Source: Dubosiella muris
Lineage (GTDB): Bacteria > Bacillota_I > Bacilli_A > Erysipelotrichales > Erysipelotrichaceae
Direction of reading: 5' to 3'
NCBI RefSeq assembly: GCF_004793885.1
Contig: NZ_SRYG01000012.1
Coordinates: 1 to 64,000, forward strand
DNA: 64,000 nt
Shown in pieces: positions 51,778 to 60,974 of this stretch. How positions within the stretch are numbered: the first letter of the stretch is position 1; each line of letters begins with the position of its first letter. The position numbers and the translations under genes were made by a program. Below the pieces are notes generated by a model, which did not search any database, was not told the origin of the DNA, and was given only the letters and a program-made list of their open reading frames with translations.

Positions 51778-53709
51778 ATGACACAAAAACAATACAATGA
51801 AGAAAGCATCGTCATTTTGGAGGGGCTGGATGCGGTTCGAAAAAGACCGGGTATGTATATTGGCTCAACCGATTTGAAAGGGCTGCACCATCTCGTCTGG
51901 GAAATCGTGGACAACGCCATCGACGAGGCGCTCAACGGGTTTGGCAGCCAAATCACGATCACGCTCAACAAAGATGGCAGCGTCAGCGTCGAGGATGAAG
52001 GACGCGGGATGCCGGTGGGAACGCACAAGTCGGGTATTTCGACACTCGCCGTGATTTTCACCGTGCTGCACGCGGGCGGCAAGTTCACAAGCTCGGGCGG
52101 CTACCGCAACGCCGGCGGCTTGCATGGTGTTGGCGCCAGCGTCGTCAACGCGCTTTCCGCCTGGTGTCAGGTAGAGGTTTGCGACGGCAAGGACATGTGG
52201 TCGATGCGGTTCGAGCAAGGCGGCCGCGTGGTTGGCGAGCTCGTTCACGAAGGGAAGACGAGAAAAACCGGCAGCAAAGTCACGTTTTTGCCGGATCCCG
52301 CCATTTTTAAGCAAACGAAATTTTCCTTTTCCAAAATTTGCGAACGGGCCCAGGAGGACGCGTTTTTATTAAAAGGGCTGACGATGATCGTCCGGGATCA
52401 GCGCTCCAAGGAAGGACGGGAGCATGTATACGCCTACGAGGATGGCTTGAAGGCGTTTATCGACGAAGTGAACAAAGACCATACACCGATGCACGAGCCG
52501 GTTTCGTTTGCCGGCGAGGTCAACGGGATCCGCGTCGAAGGCGCGTTTCAGTACACCGACGACTACCAGGAAAACATTTTCTCGTTTACGAACATGGTGC
52601 GCACGCGCGATGGCGGCAGCCATGAAACGGGAGCCAAGCTCGGCTTTACGAAGGTGTTCAACGAGTACGCCCGGAAAAACGGGTTTTTAAAGGAAAAAGA
52701 AAAGGGGTACGAGGGAAGCGATGTCCGGGAGGGATTGACGCTTGTGCTCAATTTGTCCGTACCCGAAGAGCTGCTTCAGTTTGAAGGGCAGACGAAGGAA
52801 AAACTAGGCACGCCTGAAGCCAAACCGGCCACCGAGGCGATCGTATCGGAACATTTGCGCTATTTTCTGGAGGAAAACCGCGAGCTGGCCAACACGCTTG
52901 TCCGCAAAATCGCCCGCGCGTCCAGCGCCCGCAAGGCCGCTCGCAAAGCGCGGGAGGATGCCCGGAAGGGAAAAGGGAAAAACCGCAGCGAGCGCGTGTT
53001 GTCCGGCAAGCTGGCCAGCGCCCAATCCAAGGACGCCCGCCGCAAGGAGCTGTATTTGGTGGAGGGCGATTCGGCGGGTGGCTCCGCGAAACAAGGCCGC
53101 GATTCCAAATACCAGGCGATTTTGCCGCTGCGGGGAAAAGTGCTCAACACGGAAAAGGCGAAACTGGACGCGATTGAAAAAAACGAGGAGCTCAACACGA
53201 TCATTCACGCGCTGGGCGCCGGCGTGGGCGCGGGATTCGTCGCCGAGGACTCGAGCTACTACAAAGTTATTATCATGACCGATGCCGACGACGACGGAGC
53301 GCATATCCAAAATCTGCTGCTGACGTTTTTCTACCGGTTCATGCGTCCGCTCATCGAGCACGAAATGCTGTATATCGCCTTGCCGCCGCTCTACCGGATT
53401 TCCAAAGGCGCCCAGGAGGAATACGTGTATACGGACGAGGAGCTGGAGGAAAGCAAAAAGAAATTCAAAGCCGGCTACACGATCACCCGCTACAAAGGAT
53501 TGGGTGAGATGAACGCCACCCAGCTTTGGGAAACGACCATGGATCCGAAAACGCGCACGCTGGTGTGCGTGACGATCGACAACGCCCGCATGGCGGAAAA
53601 ACGCGTCAGCGAGCTGATGGGGGACCGGGCGGATTTGCGAAGAAACTGGATCGAGGAAAATGTCGTCTTCACGCTGGAAGATGAATACGGGAAGGAAGTG
53701 GAAGCATAA
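51778..53709 (+). CDS. parE: DNA topoisomerase IV subunit B
   Basis: ATPase subunit of the decatenating type II topoisomerase. The GHKL domain shows EIVDNAIDEALNGFG (about 42), DEGRGMPVG (about 76) and GGLHGVGASVVNALS (about 120); the TOPRIM domain shows VEGDSAGGSAKQGRD (about 427) and MTDADDDGAHI (about 500). The pairing with parC and the divergent plsY identify it as ParE rather than GyrB. The length of 643 aa is typical. AAGGAGG precedes the ATG. Its TAA overlaps the parC ATG by one base. Confidence 0.95.
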   Translation: MTQKQYNEESIVILEGLDAVRKRPGMYIGSTDLKGLHHLVWEIVDNAIDEALNGFGSQITITLNKDGSVSVEDEGRGMPVGTHKSGISTLAVIFTVLHAGGKFTSSGGYRNAGGLHGVGASVVNALSAWCQVEVCDGKDMWSMRFEQGGRVVGELVHEGKTRKTGSKVTFLPDPAIFKQTKFSFSKICERAQEDAFLLKGLTMIVRDQRSKEGREHVYAYEDGLKAFIDEVNKDHTPMHEPVSFAGEVNGIRVEGAFQYTDDYQENIFSFTNMVRTRDGGSHETGAKLGFTKVFNEYARKNGFLKEKEKGYEGSDVREGLTLVLNLSVPEELLQFEGQTKEKLGTPEAKPATEAIVSEHLRYFLEENRELANTLVRKIARASSARKAARKAREDARKGKGKNRSERVLSGKLASAQSKDARRKELYLVEGDSAGGSAKQGRDSKYQAILPLRGKVLNTEKAKLDAIEKNEELNTIIHALGAGVGAGFVAEDSSYYKVIIMTDADDDGAHIQNLLLTFFYRFMRPLIEHEMLYIALPPLYRISKGAQEEYVYTDEELEESKKKFKAGYTITRYKGLGEMNATQLWETTMDPKTRTLVCVTIDNARMAEKRVSELMGDRADLRRNWIEENVVFTLEDEYGKEVEA

Positions 53710-56198
53710 TGGCGAAAAAGAAAAAGGAAACGCAGGAAACCGTCGAGGAGTCGGTACGCAAGCTGACGCTGGAAGATATCATGGCGGACCGGTTCGCCCG
53801 CTATTCGAAATACATCATTCAGGAGCGGGCGCTTCCGGACGCCCGTGACGGACTCAAGCCGGTGCAGCGGCGGATTTTGTACGCGATGTACGAGGCGAAA
53901 AACACGTACGACCGTCCGTACCACAAATCGGCGAAAACCGTCGGCAACGTCATCGGCAACTACCACCCGCATGGCGACTCCTCGGTGTACGACGCGATGG
54001 TTCGAATGTCCCAGGACTGGAAGATCACGACACCGCTTGTCGACATGCAAGGAAACAACGGGTCGATCGACGACGACCCGGCGGCCGCGATGCGGTATAC
54101 CGAGTCGCGGCTGGCCAGAATCGCGAACTACCTGCTCATGGACATCGACCGGAAAACCGTGGAGTGGACGCCAAATTTCTCGGACGAGAAGCTGGAGCCA
54201 ACCGTGCTGCCGGCCCGGTTTCCCAATTTGCTCATCAACGGCATTTCGGGCATCGCCGCCGGGTACGCGACCAATATTCCTCCGCACAATCTCAACGAAA
54301 TCGTATCCGCCTGCATGTACCGGCTCGAGCATCCAAATTGCACTTTGGACGAGCTGATGACGCTTGTCAAAGGGCCGGATTTTCCAACCGGCGGAATCGT
54401 CATGGGGAAAGAAGGCATCCGCCAGGCGTTTGAAACGGGGCGCGGAAAGGTTATCGTCCGCTCGAAAGCGGCCATCGAATCCACGCGGACCGTCGATCAA
54501 ATCGTCGTGACGGAAATTCCATACGAAGTCGTCAAATCGAATCTGGTGAAAAAAATCGACGACATCCGGCTCAATAAAAAAGTCGAAGGTATGCTCGACG
54601 TGCGGGACGAAAGCGACCGGAACGGACTCAAAATCGTCATTGATTTGAAAAAAGGGGCGCCTTCGGATACGATTTTAAACTATTTATATAAGAATACGGA
54701 GTTGCAGATTTCGTTCAACTACAATGTGATCGCGATTGTCAACAAGGCGCCGGTCCAGCTCGGACTGCTGCAAGCCATCGACGCGTTTTTAGCACATCGC
54801 GAGGACGTCGTGCTGCGACGGAGCGCCTTCGATTTGCAGCTCAAGCAGGAACGCGCCCATATTTTGGACGGGTTGATGAAGGCTGTTTCCGTGATGGACG
54901 AAATCATCGCGATCATCCGCCAAAGCAAGGACAAGAAAGACTCGAAACGCAATTTAATGAAGCGGTTCGAGTTTAGCGAGCTGCAAGCCGAAGCCATTGT
55001 CACGATGCGGCTGTACCGGTTGTCGAATACCGACATCCTGGAACTGCGGCAGGAGGACAAGCGCCTGAAAAAGGAAATCAAGGCTTTGCAGGAAATCATT
55101 CAAAAGCCGGCTGTGCGCATCCGCAAGCTCATCGAAGAGCTGCAGGAAGTCAACGACGAGTTTGTCGTGCCAAGACGTTCGAGCATTCAAAGCGAAATCG
55201 ACGAAATCGTCATCGACGAGATGGCGATGATTCCAAGCGAGCAGGTCATGGTTTGCCTGACCCAGGACGGCTACGTCAAGCGGGTCTCGCTGCGTTCGTA
55301 CAACGCCAGCTCCGAGTTGTTCGCCGGAAAAAAGGACAACGACGTGATGGTCGCCAGCGGGGAGATCAACACCCGGCACAAGCTTTTGTTTTTTACCGAC
55401 CGCGGCAAATACGGCTACATTCCGGTGCATCAAATCGAAGAGGCGAAATGGAAGGATCTTGGCACGCACCTTTCCGGCTATTTGCGTCTGGACGACAACG
55501 AAAAAATCATCGCCGCGTTCGGGGTGGACGCGTTTACGCCAAAAAACCACGTCGTGATGGTTACAAAAGCGGGGAGCATCAAGCGCACGCCGTTGTCCGC
55601 ATTTGAAGTCGCCAGGCCCAACAAGACGATGGTGTGCATGAAGGTGGGCGATCTGGACGCGCTGATCAAAGTCGAAATGTCCACCTCGAGTGCGGATCAA
55701 GTCGTGCTCGCTAGCCGTGATGGCTTGGGGCTTCAATACAACGTGGAGCAAATTCCGGAAAACGGGCTGAAAACGAAAGGCGTGAAAGGCATGAATTTAA
55801 GCGCCGAGGACCAGGTGGCCGATCTTGTCGTTTCCGATGGCGCCCAGCAGTTCATTCTCGTTTTGCAGGAGGGACAAATGAAGCGGATGCACGCCAGCGA
55901 CTTCGCGAACGTGTCCCGTCCAGCCAAGGGAAACCGGATGTTCAAGCTCGTCAAGTCGCGTCCGGGCCGTTTGGAGCGGCTGCTTACCGCCGATCGGAAC
56001 TACGCCTTTGTGGCGGATGAGAAAATCGAGTTCAAGCCGTCTGATATCGCGTTGATGGCGCCAGCCGCCACGTACTCGACGCCGTTTGGCAAACTGGAAA
56101 CGATGGAGTGGCTTCCGTCGCTGCCGATGGTTCCAGACGGATCGTGGGAACCAAAAAAAGACGAGTACAAGCAGGTGGGGTTGTTTGAGGATGCGTAA
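53709..56198 (+). CDS. parC: DNA topoisomerase IV subunit A
   Basis: DNA cleavage/religation subunit. The catalytic tyrosine is Y130 in AAMRYTESRL. The quinolone-resistance region reads NYHPHGDSSVYDAMVR, with Ser91 and Asp95 at the E. coli ParC S80/E84 positions, consistent with a wild-type state. The C-terminal beta-pinwheel (about 495-829) has several repeats such as VMVTKAGSIKRT. The 829-residue length is typical. It overlaps parE by one base and the EamA gene by eight. Confidence 0.95.
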   Translation: MAKKKKETQETVEESVRKLTLEDIMADRFARYSKYIIQERALPDARDGLKPVQRRILYAMYEAKNTYDRPYHKSAKTVGNVIGNYHPHGDSSVYDAMVRMSQDWKITTPLVDMQGNNGSIDDDPAAAMRYTESRLARIANYLLMDIDRKTVEWTPNFSDEKLEPTVLPARFPNLLINGISGIAAGYATNIPPHNLNEIVSACMYRLEHPNCTLDELMTLVKGPDFPTGGIVMGKEGIRQAFETGRGKVIVRSKAAIESTRTVDQIVVTEIPYEVVKSNLVKKIDDIRLNKKVEGMLDVRDESDRNGLKIVIDLKKGAPSDTILNYLYKNTELQISFNYNVIAIVNKAPVQLGLLQAIDAFLAHREDVVLRRSAFDLQLKQERAHILDGLMKAVSVMDEIIAIIRQSKDKKDSKRNLMKRFEFSELQAEAIVTMRLYRLSNTDILELRQEDKRLKKEIKALQEIIQKPAVRIRKLIEELQEVNDEFVVPRRSSIQSEIDEIVIDEMAMIPSEQVMVCLTQDGYVKRVSLRSYNASSELFAGKKDNDVMVASGEINTRHKLLFFTDRGKYGYIPVHQIEEAKWKDLGTHLSGYLRLDDNEKIIAAFGVDAFTPKNHVVMVTKAGSIKRTPLSAFEVARPNKTMVCMKVGDLDALIKVEMSTSSADQVVLASRDGLGLQYNVEQIPENGLKTKGVKGMNLSAEDQVADLVVSDGAQQFILVLQEGQMKRMHASDFANVSRPAKGNRMFKLVKSRPGRLERLLTADRNYAFVADEKIEFKPSDIALMAPAATYSTPFGKLETMEWLPSLPMVPDGSWEPKKDEYKQVGLFEDA

Positions 56199-57105
56199 GA
56201 AAAATCAGGCGAATCTGGCGTGCCTGCTCACCGCCATGGTGTGGGGTGGCGGGTTTATCGCGACGGCGGCCGCCCTCAGGACATTCGACCCGGGAACGAC
56301 GTTGATGCTTCGTTTCAGCGGGGCGGCGATCGTGTTCTGGCTCATTTGCCTTGTGGCAAAAATCCGGTTTAACCGGGCGTGTGTGAAGGCGAGCGTCTGG
56401 AGCGGCGTGTTTTTGTATAGCGCGTTTTTGCTTCAGACGATTGGCCTGCGGTATACGAGTACGGGAATGAACGCGTTTTTGACGGCGGTCAATGTCGTGC
56501 TGGTGCCTTATTTGGTTTGGCTCGTTTTTCGAAAGCGACCGCAAAGAAGGCAGTTCGCGGCCAGTTTGCTTTGCCTTGGCGGCATTGGCTGTCTTTCGCT
56601 TTCCTCCGGCTCGTTTTCCTTCAACGTGGGCGACGGGTTGTCTTTGGGCTGCGCCGTGTTGTTCGCGGCGCAGATCATCGCCACGGAACGGGCGGCAAAA
56701 ACCGGAAATCCCATGGCGGTCAACGCCATCCAGATGAGCGTGGCGGCGCTGTTGTCGTTTCCGTACGCCCTGGGTATGGAAACGTGGCCGGCGTCGGTGC
56801 CGGCGATGGCGTGGGGCAGTATCGCCTACAGCATTTTTATTGCCACCACGTTGGCGTACATGCTGCAGACATGGGCGCAAAAGTACACAGACGCGGCGAG
56901 CGCGAGCGTGCTGCTGTGCACGGAGTCGCTGTTTGCGAACGTGTTTGGCTGGCTGCTTTTGGGTGAAACGAAGACGCCGGTCATGGTGCTGGGCGGAATT
57001 CTGATCTTTTTATCCGTTCTTCTTGTCGAAGGCGTGTTCCATCGCAAAAGTGCATCCGATCCTGAAGCGGAAGCAAAGGAAGAGCGTCTTTGTGATAGTT
57101 TGTGA
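56191..57105 (+). CDS. EamA-family (DMT) transporter
   Basis: 304 residues with ten predicted membrane helices in two EamA repeats: ACLLTAMVWGGGFIATAA at the start of the first, and AARVCSYTS-like second repeat replaced by MAWGSIAYSIFIATTLAYML and TESLFANVFGWLLLGE near the end. DMT transporters export metabolites or amino acids; the substrate cannot be told from sequence. The ATG at 56191 overlaps the parC stop by 8 bases; a longer reading from 56086 inside parC is rejected. A hydrophilic tail ends the protein. Confidence 0.9.
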   Translation: MRKKNQANLACLLTAMVWGGGFIATAAALRTFDPGTTLMLRFSGAAIVFWLICLVAKIRFNRACVKASVWSGVFLYSAFLLQTIGLRYTSTGMNAFLTAVNVVLVPYLVWLVFRKRPQRRQFAASLLCLGGIGCLSLSSGSFSFNVGDGLSLGCAVLFAAQIIATERAAKTGNPMAVNAIQMSVAALLSFPYALGMETWPASVPAMAWGSIAYSIFIATTLAYMLQTWAQKYTDAASASVLLCTESLFANVFGWLLLGETKTPVMVLGGILIFLSVLLVEGVFHRKSASDPEAEAKEERLCDSL

Positions 57106-57120
57106 TTTCGATCTTAAAGC

Positions 57121-57149
57121 TTGTAAAACTGTATTAAATAGAGTAAAAT
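57121..57149 (+). promoter_or_regulatory. Promoter of yneF
   Basis: TTGTAA (57121-57126), 17-bp spacer, TAAAAT (57144-57149). Confidence 0.8.
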
Positions 57150-57175
57150 CCCTATTAGAGAAATGGGGTAACAAA

Positions 57176-57391
57176 ATGAATTTCTGGGCTTCCGTAGGGT
57201 TTACTTTAGTTGGAGCACTGATTGGCGGTATCCTGACGTTCTATTTCACGCGTAAAAAGTTCGAAAAGGAACTCAAGGAAAACCCACCGATCAACGAGAA
57301 GATGATTCGTGCGATGTTTTTGCAGATGGGGCGCAAGCCAAGCGAGGCACAAATTCGTCAGATCATGAAATCGGTCAATTCCAACCGATAA
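57176..57391 (+). CDS. YneF-family (UPF0154) small membrane protein
   Basis: 71 residues: one membrane helix (about 4-24, GFTLVGALIGGILTFYFTRK) and a charged cytoplasmic tail with NPPINEKMIRAMFLQMGRKP and SEAQIRQIMKS, the family hallmark. Conserved in Bacilli and Mollicutes, function unknown. The ATG at 57176 follows GGGGTAAC and fits the promoter; a longer in-frame reading from 57023 begins within the EamA gene and is rejected. Confidence 0.93.
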   Translation: MNFWASVGFTLVGALIGGILTFYFTRKKFEKELKENPPINEKMIRAMFLQMGRKPSEAQIRQIMKSVNSNR

Positions 57392-57407
57392 ACGTCTATT
57401 CATAATC

Positions 57408-57431
57408 AAAAGTGCGTGAGCACTTTTTCTT
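57408..57431 (+). terminator. Terminator of yneF
   Basis: Perfect 8-bp stem AAAAGTGC/GCACTTTT, GTGA loop, T run. Confidence 0.92.
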
Positions 57432-57446
57432 TTTAAAGGAGGGAAC

Positions 57447-58220
57447 ATGTACAACGATTTATTTTCCATTGGTCCGGTGACGATCCACACGTATGGTCTG
57501 TTTGTCGCGATTGGCATCATCGCCGCGTACATCGTCACGGAAAGGCGGGGAAAAAAACTAGGTGTCGACGTGTCGCATCTGGATTCGCTCGCTTTCTGCT
57601 TTGTGATTTCAGGCTTCGTCGGCTCCAAATGCCTGTATTTTCTAACAAGGATCCAGGATATTTTGAAAGATCCATCCGTCGTATCGAATCTTTTGGACGG
57701 CTGGGTCGTTTGGGGCGGCATCATTGGCGGATTGATTGGCGGCTATGTGTATTGCCGGATCCACCACATGGATTTCTGGCAGCAAGTCGACCTCATCATT
57801 CCTTCGGTCGCCCTCGCGCAAGGGTTTGGCCGGCTTGGATGCTTCTTTGCCGGATGCTGCTACGGAGTCGAAACGCATGGCTGGTGGGGCGTCGTGTTTC
57901 CGGAAGGTTCGCTGGCGCCGGCGGGCATCCCGCTCGTTCCAACCCAGCTGCTGTGCTCGCTTTTTGATTTCGCGCTGTTTTTCTTCCTGCTCTTTCTGGT
58001 GAAGAAAAAGAAAGACATGTTCGAAGGCGAGGTGGCGGTTTGGTATTTGATGCTGTACTGCATCGGCCGGTTCGTGATCGAGTTTTACCGCGGGGATCTC
58101 ATTCGCAGCGGCTTGGAAGGACTGTCGACTTCGCAAATCATTTCTTTGATTATGTTCGCCCTGGCGGCGGCGTTGCTCGTGTATTTGCCGCGACGGCAAA
58201 AAGCGCTTCGAAACAAGTAA
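57447..58220 (+). CDS. lgt: Prolipoprotein diacylglyceryl transferase family protein (variant signature)
   Basis: Attaches diacylglycerol to the lipobox Cys of prolipoproteins. Seven membrane helices; WVVWGGIIGGLIGGY matches the H-G-G-L region (with His replaced), and the central signature reads GQGFGRLGCFFAGCCYG instead of the canonical G-R-x-x-N-F-x-N-x-E. YCIGRFVIEFYRGD near residue 215 keeps the C-terminal Arg motif. This variant is common in Clostridia and Erysipelotrichia, usually named Lgt, but activity is not proven for it. 257 aa. AAGGAGG precedes the ATG; the stop lies in the terminator hairpin. Confidence 0.85.
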   Translation: MYNDLFSIGPVTIHTYGLFVAIGIIAAYIVTERRGKKLGVDVSHLDSLAFCFVISGFVGSKCLYFLTRIQDILKDPSVVSNLLDGWVVWGGIIGGLIGGYVYCRIHHMDFWQQVDLIIPSVALAQGFGRLGCFFAGCCYGVETHGWWGVVFPEGSLAPAGIPLVPTQLLCSLFDFALFFFLLFLVKKKKDMFEGEVAVWYLMLYCIGRFVIEFYRGDLIRSGLEGLSTSQIISLIMFALAAALLVYLPRRQKALRNK

Positions 58221-58239
58221 GTTTTGAAGCGTTTTTTTT
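58205..58239 (+). terminator. Terminator of lgt
   Basis: 10-bp stem (58205-58214 with 58221-58230, one G-U), AAGTAA loop and T8. Confidence 0.92.
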
Positions 58240-58246
58240 CGCTTCG

Positions 58247-58255
58247 TGCTAGAAT
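58247..58255 (+). promoter_or_regulatory. Extended -10 promoter of the 58280 membrane gene
   Basis: TG-C-TAGAAT (58247-58255), 24 bases before the start codon. Confidence 0.55.
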
Positions 58256-58279
58256 AGAAAAAAAGGGGATATACAAATC

Positions 58280-59014
58280 ATGAATCAATGGGAAATCGTA
58301 CTACAACTCGCACTTCGTTTTATCGTCATCGCGCTTTGGGTTGGCAGCGTCGCGCTGCTGCTCTCCAGCTCGCCGGTGCAAAGCATCGTCATCGAACCGC
58401 TGGCCGCCGCGATCGGACTGGTGTTTTCCAGTGTCTGGACGATTGGAAAAGGGCGGGCGCAGGACGGTTTCGAATCGTCTTTGTCCAGAGCGAAACAGCT
58501 GGACAGCCGCTTGAGGCAAACGACGGATTTGTTTCTTTTCGCGATTTTGGCCGCCTTGCTTGGCTTGGCGGGATGGAAAGGCGCGTTGTTTTCGCTTTCC
58601 TGGGGGTTGGCGCTTATTCCGCTTGCGCGGCTGCTCTGGGTTCCTTTTGGCGGGCGCTTTTCATGGTTTGACGGGTTGAGTGTCCAAAAACCGGTCGATT
58701 TCGAGCAGAAGCTTTGGCTGGGCGTGCAAATCGCGGTTTCCGTGTATATGATCGGGCTTGGCCATCCGGGGGTGTCGCTGGCCGTCGCCGCCGTCGGGGC
58801 GTTTCTATTGGCGAAAAAGAATATCCGGCTTTTTTTGGCGGCGTTTGCCGCGGAGGCGTTCGTCGCTGTCGGTGTCTGGGCGTTCGGCTTGTTTGGCTCC
58901 TGGCTTGCCGCGCTCATGCTGGCGTTTTTAGCGATGAGCCTGGCGGGGACGATGCTTGGCGTGTTGATGAATGTGATTTGGGATCCGCAGCGGTTTTTCC
59001 AATCCGGCGTTTGA
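58280..59014 (+). CDS. Multi-pass membrane protein of unknown function
   Basis: 244 residues rich in Ala, Leu, Gly and Phe with about seven membrane helices and one conserved-looking loop around GKGRAQDGFESSLSRAKQLD (about 57-76). I recognise no family. AGGGG lies about 11 bases before the ATG. It has its own promoter and is followed by a terminator and then a two-component system, which could be its partner in an envelope-related role; that is speculation. Confidence 0.75.
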   Translation: MNQWEIVLQLALRFIVIALWVGSVALLLSSSPVQSIVIEPLAAAIGLVFSSVWTIGKGRAQDGFESSLSRAKQLDSRLRQTTDLFLFAILAALLGLAGWKGALFSLSWGLALIPLARLLWVPFGGRFSWFDGLSVQKPVDFEQKLWLGVQIAVSVYMIGLGHPGVSLAVAAVGAFLLAKKNIRLFLAAFAAEAFVAVGVWAFGLFGSWLAALMLAFLAMSLAGTMLGVLMNVIWDPQRFFQSGV

Positions 59015-59037
59015 GTGCTCAAACGCTTTTCTTTTTT
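59007..59037 (+). terminator. Terminator after the 58280 gene
   Basis: Perfect 8-bp stem (59007-59014 with 59019-59026), GTGC loop and a T-rich tail; starts in the last codons of the gene. Confidence 0.85.
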
Positions 59038-59051
59038 AAGGAGGTGCAACG

Positions 59052-59729
59052 ATGTACATATTGATTGTCGAAGATGAAGCCCGTCTGGCGCAAGCCATAG
59101 CGGAAATGTTTCACCAGCAAAAAGACCGCGTTGAGATCGCGCTGGATGGAAAAGAGGCACTCGACTATTTGCGAACATACGAGTTCGACTTGATTGTTTT
59201 GGACTGGATGCTGCCCGGCTGCTCCGGTTTGGACGTACTTCGCCGCCTGCGTGCCTCGGGCCGGCAGACGCCTGTGCTCATGTTGTCGGCCAAAGGCGAA
59301 ATCGAAGACAAAGTCGACGGGCTCGATGCGGGCGCGGACGATTACATGAGCAAGCCTTTTTCCACACGGGAGCTGCTGGCGAGGGCGAAAGCCTTGACCC
59401 GGCGCAAAGGGGAAGTCGTTCTCGACCATTTACGGTTTGGCGATCTCGCGCTTGATCTGGGCCAGCAAAACTTGTCGTGCGACGGACGAAGCGTCCATCT
59501 GGGTCATAAGGAATTTGAAATCATGCGGCGGCTCATGATGGAGGCGGGACGAACGTTTTCCAAAGAGGACTTGATTACCTGGGTGTGGGGAAGCGAAAGC
59601 GAGGCGATGGACAACAACGTCGAAGTGTTTGTTTCGTTTTTGCGCAAGAAGCTCGCCTATCTGGGAACCACAGTGAAAATTTGCACGATTCGAAAGCTTG
59701 GCTATCGGCTGGAGGATAGCCATGATTAA
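59052..59729 (+). CDS. OmpR/PhoB-family response regulator
   Basis: 225 residues. The receiver domain (1-118) has the acidic pocket E7-D8, phosphoacceptor D51 (IVLDWMLPG), T/S at SAKG near 84 and K near 101 (YMSKPFS). The winged-helix DNA-binding domain (125-225) shows LGHKEFEIMRRLM and VSFLRKKLAYLG. AAGGAGG precedes the ATG. It overlaps the kinase gene by 8 bases. No promoter separates it from the preceding terminator, so it depends on readthrough or an undetected promoter. Confidence 0.94.
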   Translation: MYILIVEDEARLAQAIAEMFHQQKDRVEIALDGKEALDYLRTYEFDLIVLDWMLPGCSGLDVLRRLRASGRQTPVLMLSAKGEIEDKVDGLDAGADDYMSKPFSTRELLARAKALTRRKGEVVLDHLRFGDLALDLGQQNLSCDGRSVHLGHKEFEIMRRLMMEAGRTFSKEDLITWVWGSESEAMDNNVEVFVSFLRKKLAYLGTTVKICTIRKLGYRLEDSHD

Positions 59730-60894
59730 GCAGCTGCAAAAAAAGTTCATATGGATGACGATGTTTTTTTTAGGCGCTCTTTTGTTTGTCGTTCTTTTTT
59801 TGTTGTGCGAGCAAACCGCTGTCCGCAACGAAGACGAAATCCGACGCGCGTTGTCGTGGTGTCTGGAAGCGACAGGATCGTCCGCACAAGTGCCCGCGCT
59901 TCCGTCGTATACGCTGCTGTACGACGCCCCAAGCGATTCGTATGTCCTGCTCGGGGATCGGCGCAACACGCTATACGACGTCGAGTCGCTGCGTCAAATG
60001 ACCGACGACATGCCCTACAATAGCGTGGAAAGAAAAGATGGGGTATACTTGGAAAAACAAAGAACGCGGCAAGGCTACATCGCCGGACTGGTGGACGCTT
60101 CCGTTTTGCACGCCCAATACCAAAACCTGATTTCGCGCAGCGTTGTTTTATTTTTCGGTACGATGGCCGTTCTTTTCGCGGCCGTGTGGGCCATGAGCCG
60201 CTGGATCGTGCGGCCGGTCCAAGAAGCGTGGGACGCCCATAAGCGGTTTATCGCGGACGCTTCCCATGAGTTGAAAACGCCTTTGACGATTATTTTGGCG
60301 GACTGCGAGCTGCTGCAAGCCGGCGATCCCGAAAACGCGTGGCTGCATTCGCTCCACGAGGAAGCGTTGCGGATGCAGCGCCTTATTTATGATTTGCTCG
60401 CGCTCGCCCGCTACGACGCGCTGCCGCAAGCCAAACCGGAGCCAGTCGATCTCTCGAATTTGTGTCAGACCATCGCGCTGGAAGCGTACGAGCGCGCGTA
60501 CGCCCATCGGGTTTTGATCGAGGAAGACATCGAATCGAATGTCCTGGCGTTTTGCGAACCGGAAGACGCCCATCGGCTTGTGGCGCTGCTTGTGGACAAC
60601 GCCGTGAAATACGCGCCCGACCAGGGCGTCGTGTCCATTCGGTTGAAGCGAAAGGACCACCGCTTCCAGCTGGATGTGGAAAACCCGGGCACACTGACAC
60701 CGGAGCAAATGGCGCATGTGTTTGACCGCTTCTACAAAGCGGATCCATCGCGGAAAAAAGACGGAAGCTACGGACTGGGCTTGTCGATCGCAATGGAGAT
60801 CGCCAGCCGGAACAAGCTGGCGTTGAGCGTGACGTGCCAGACGGGCGCGATCACGTTTTCCGTCCGGGGAAAATCTTACAAGAATGTTCGATAG
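59722..60894 (+). CDS. Sensor histidine kinase
   Basis: 390 residues with two membrane helices (about 10-30 and 138-158) flanking an extracellular sensor of about 105 residues without a recognised fold. The H box FIADASHELKTPLTI has phosphorylated His182; the N box VDNAVKYAP has N293; GLGLSIAMEIA is the G box. There is no clear HAMP domain beyond SRWIVRPVQEAW. The start at 59722 overlaps the regulator by 8 bases, with GGAGG upstream. Cognate to the preceding regulator; the signal is unknown. Confidence 0.92.
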   Translation: MIKQLQKKFIWMTMFFLGALLFVVLFLLCEQTAVRNEDEIRRALSWCLEATGSSAQVPALPSYTLLYDAPSDSYVLLGDRRNTLYDVESLRQMTDDMPYNSVERKDGVYLEKQRTRQGYIAGLVDASVLHAQYQNLISRSVVLFFGTMAVLFAAVWAMSRWIVRPVQEAWDAHKRFIADASHELKTPLTIILADCELLQAGDPENAWLHSLHEEALRMQRLIYDLLALARYDALPQAKPEPVDLSNLCQTIALEAYERAYAHRVLIEEDIESNVLAFCEPEDAHRLVALLVDNAVKYAPDQGVVSIRLKRKDHRFQLDVENPGTLTPEQMAHVFDRFYKADPSRKKDGSYGLGLSIAMEIASRNKLALSVTCQTGAITFSVRGKSYKNVR

Positions 60895-60940
60895 AAACGC
60901 GGGGAACGTGATAAGGTAAAACTACCGAAACAGACAAGAA

Positions 60941-60974
60941 AGGAGGAACGGGATCTTCGGGGATCCTGGACGCA
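60941..60974 (+). promoter_or_regulatory. Shine-Dalgarno with hairpin spacer before mtgA
   Basis: AGGAGG at 60941-60946 is 28 bases from the mtgA ATG, but GGATC (60951-60955) can pair with GATCC (60962-60966) across TTCGGG, shortening the effective distance to about 12 bases. Confidence 0.5.

Noticed and set aside
51778-56198. GyrB-GyrA instead of ParE-ParC
   Set aside because: The divergent plsY neighbour and the ParC-type QRDR and C-terminal domain fit topoisomerase IV, and gyrBA normally sits near dnaA/recF.
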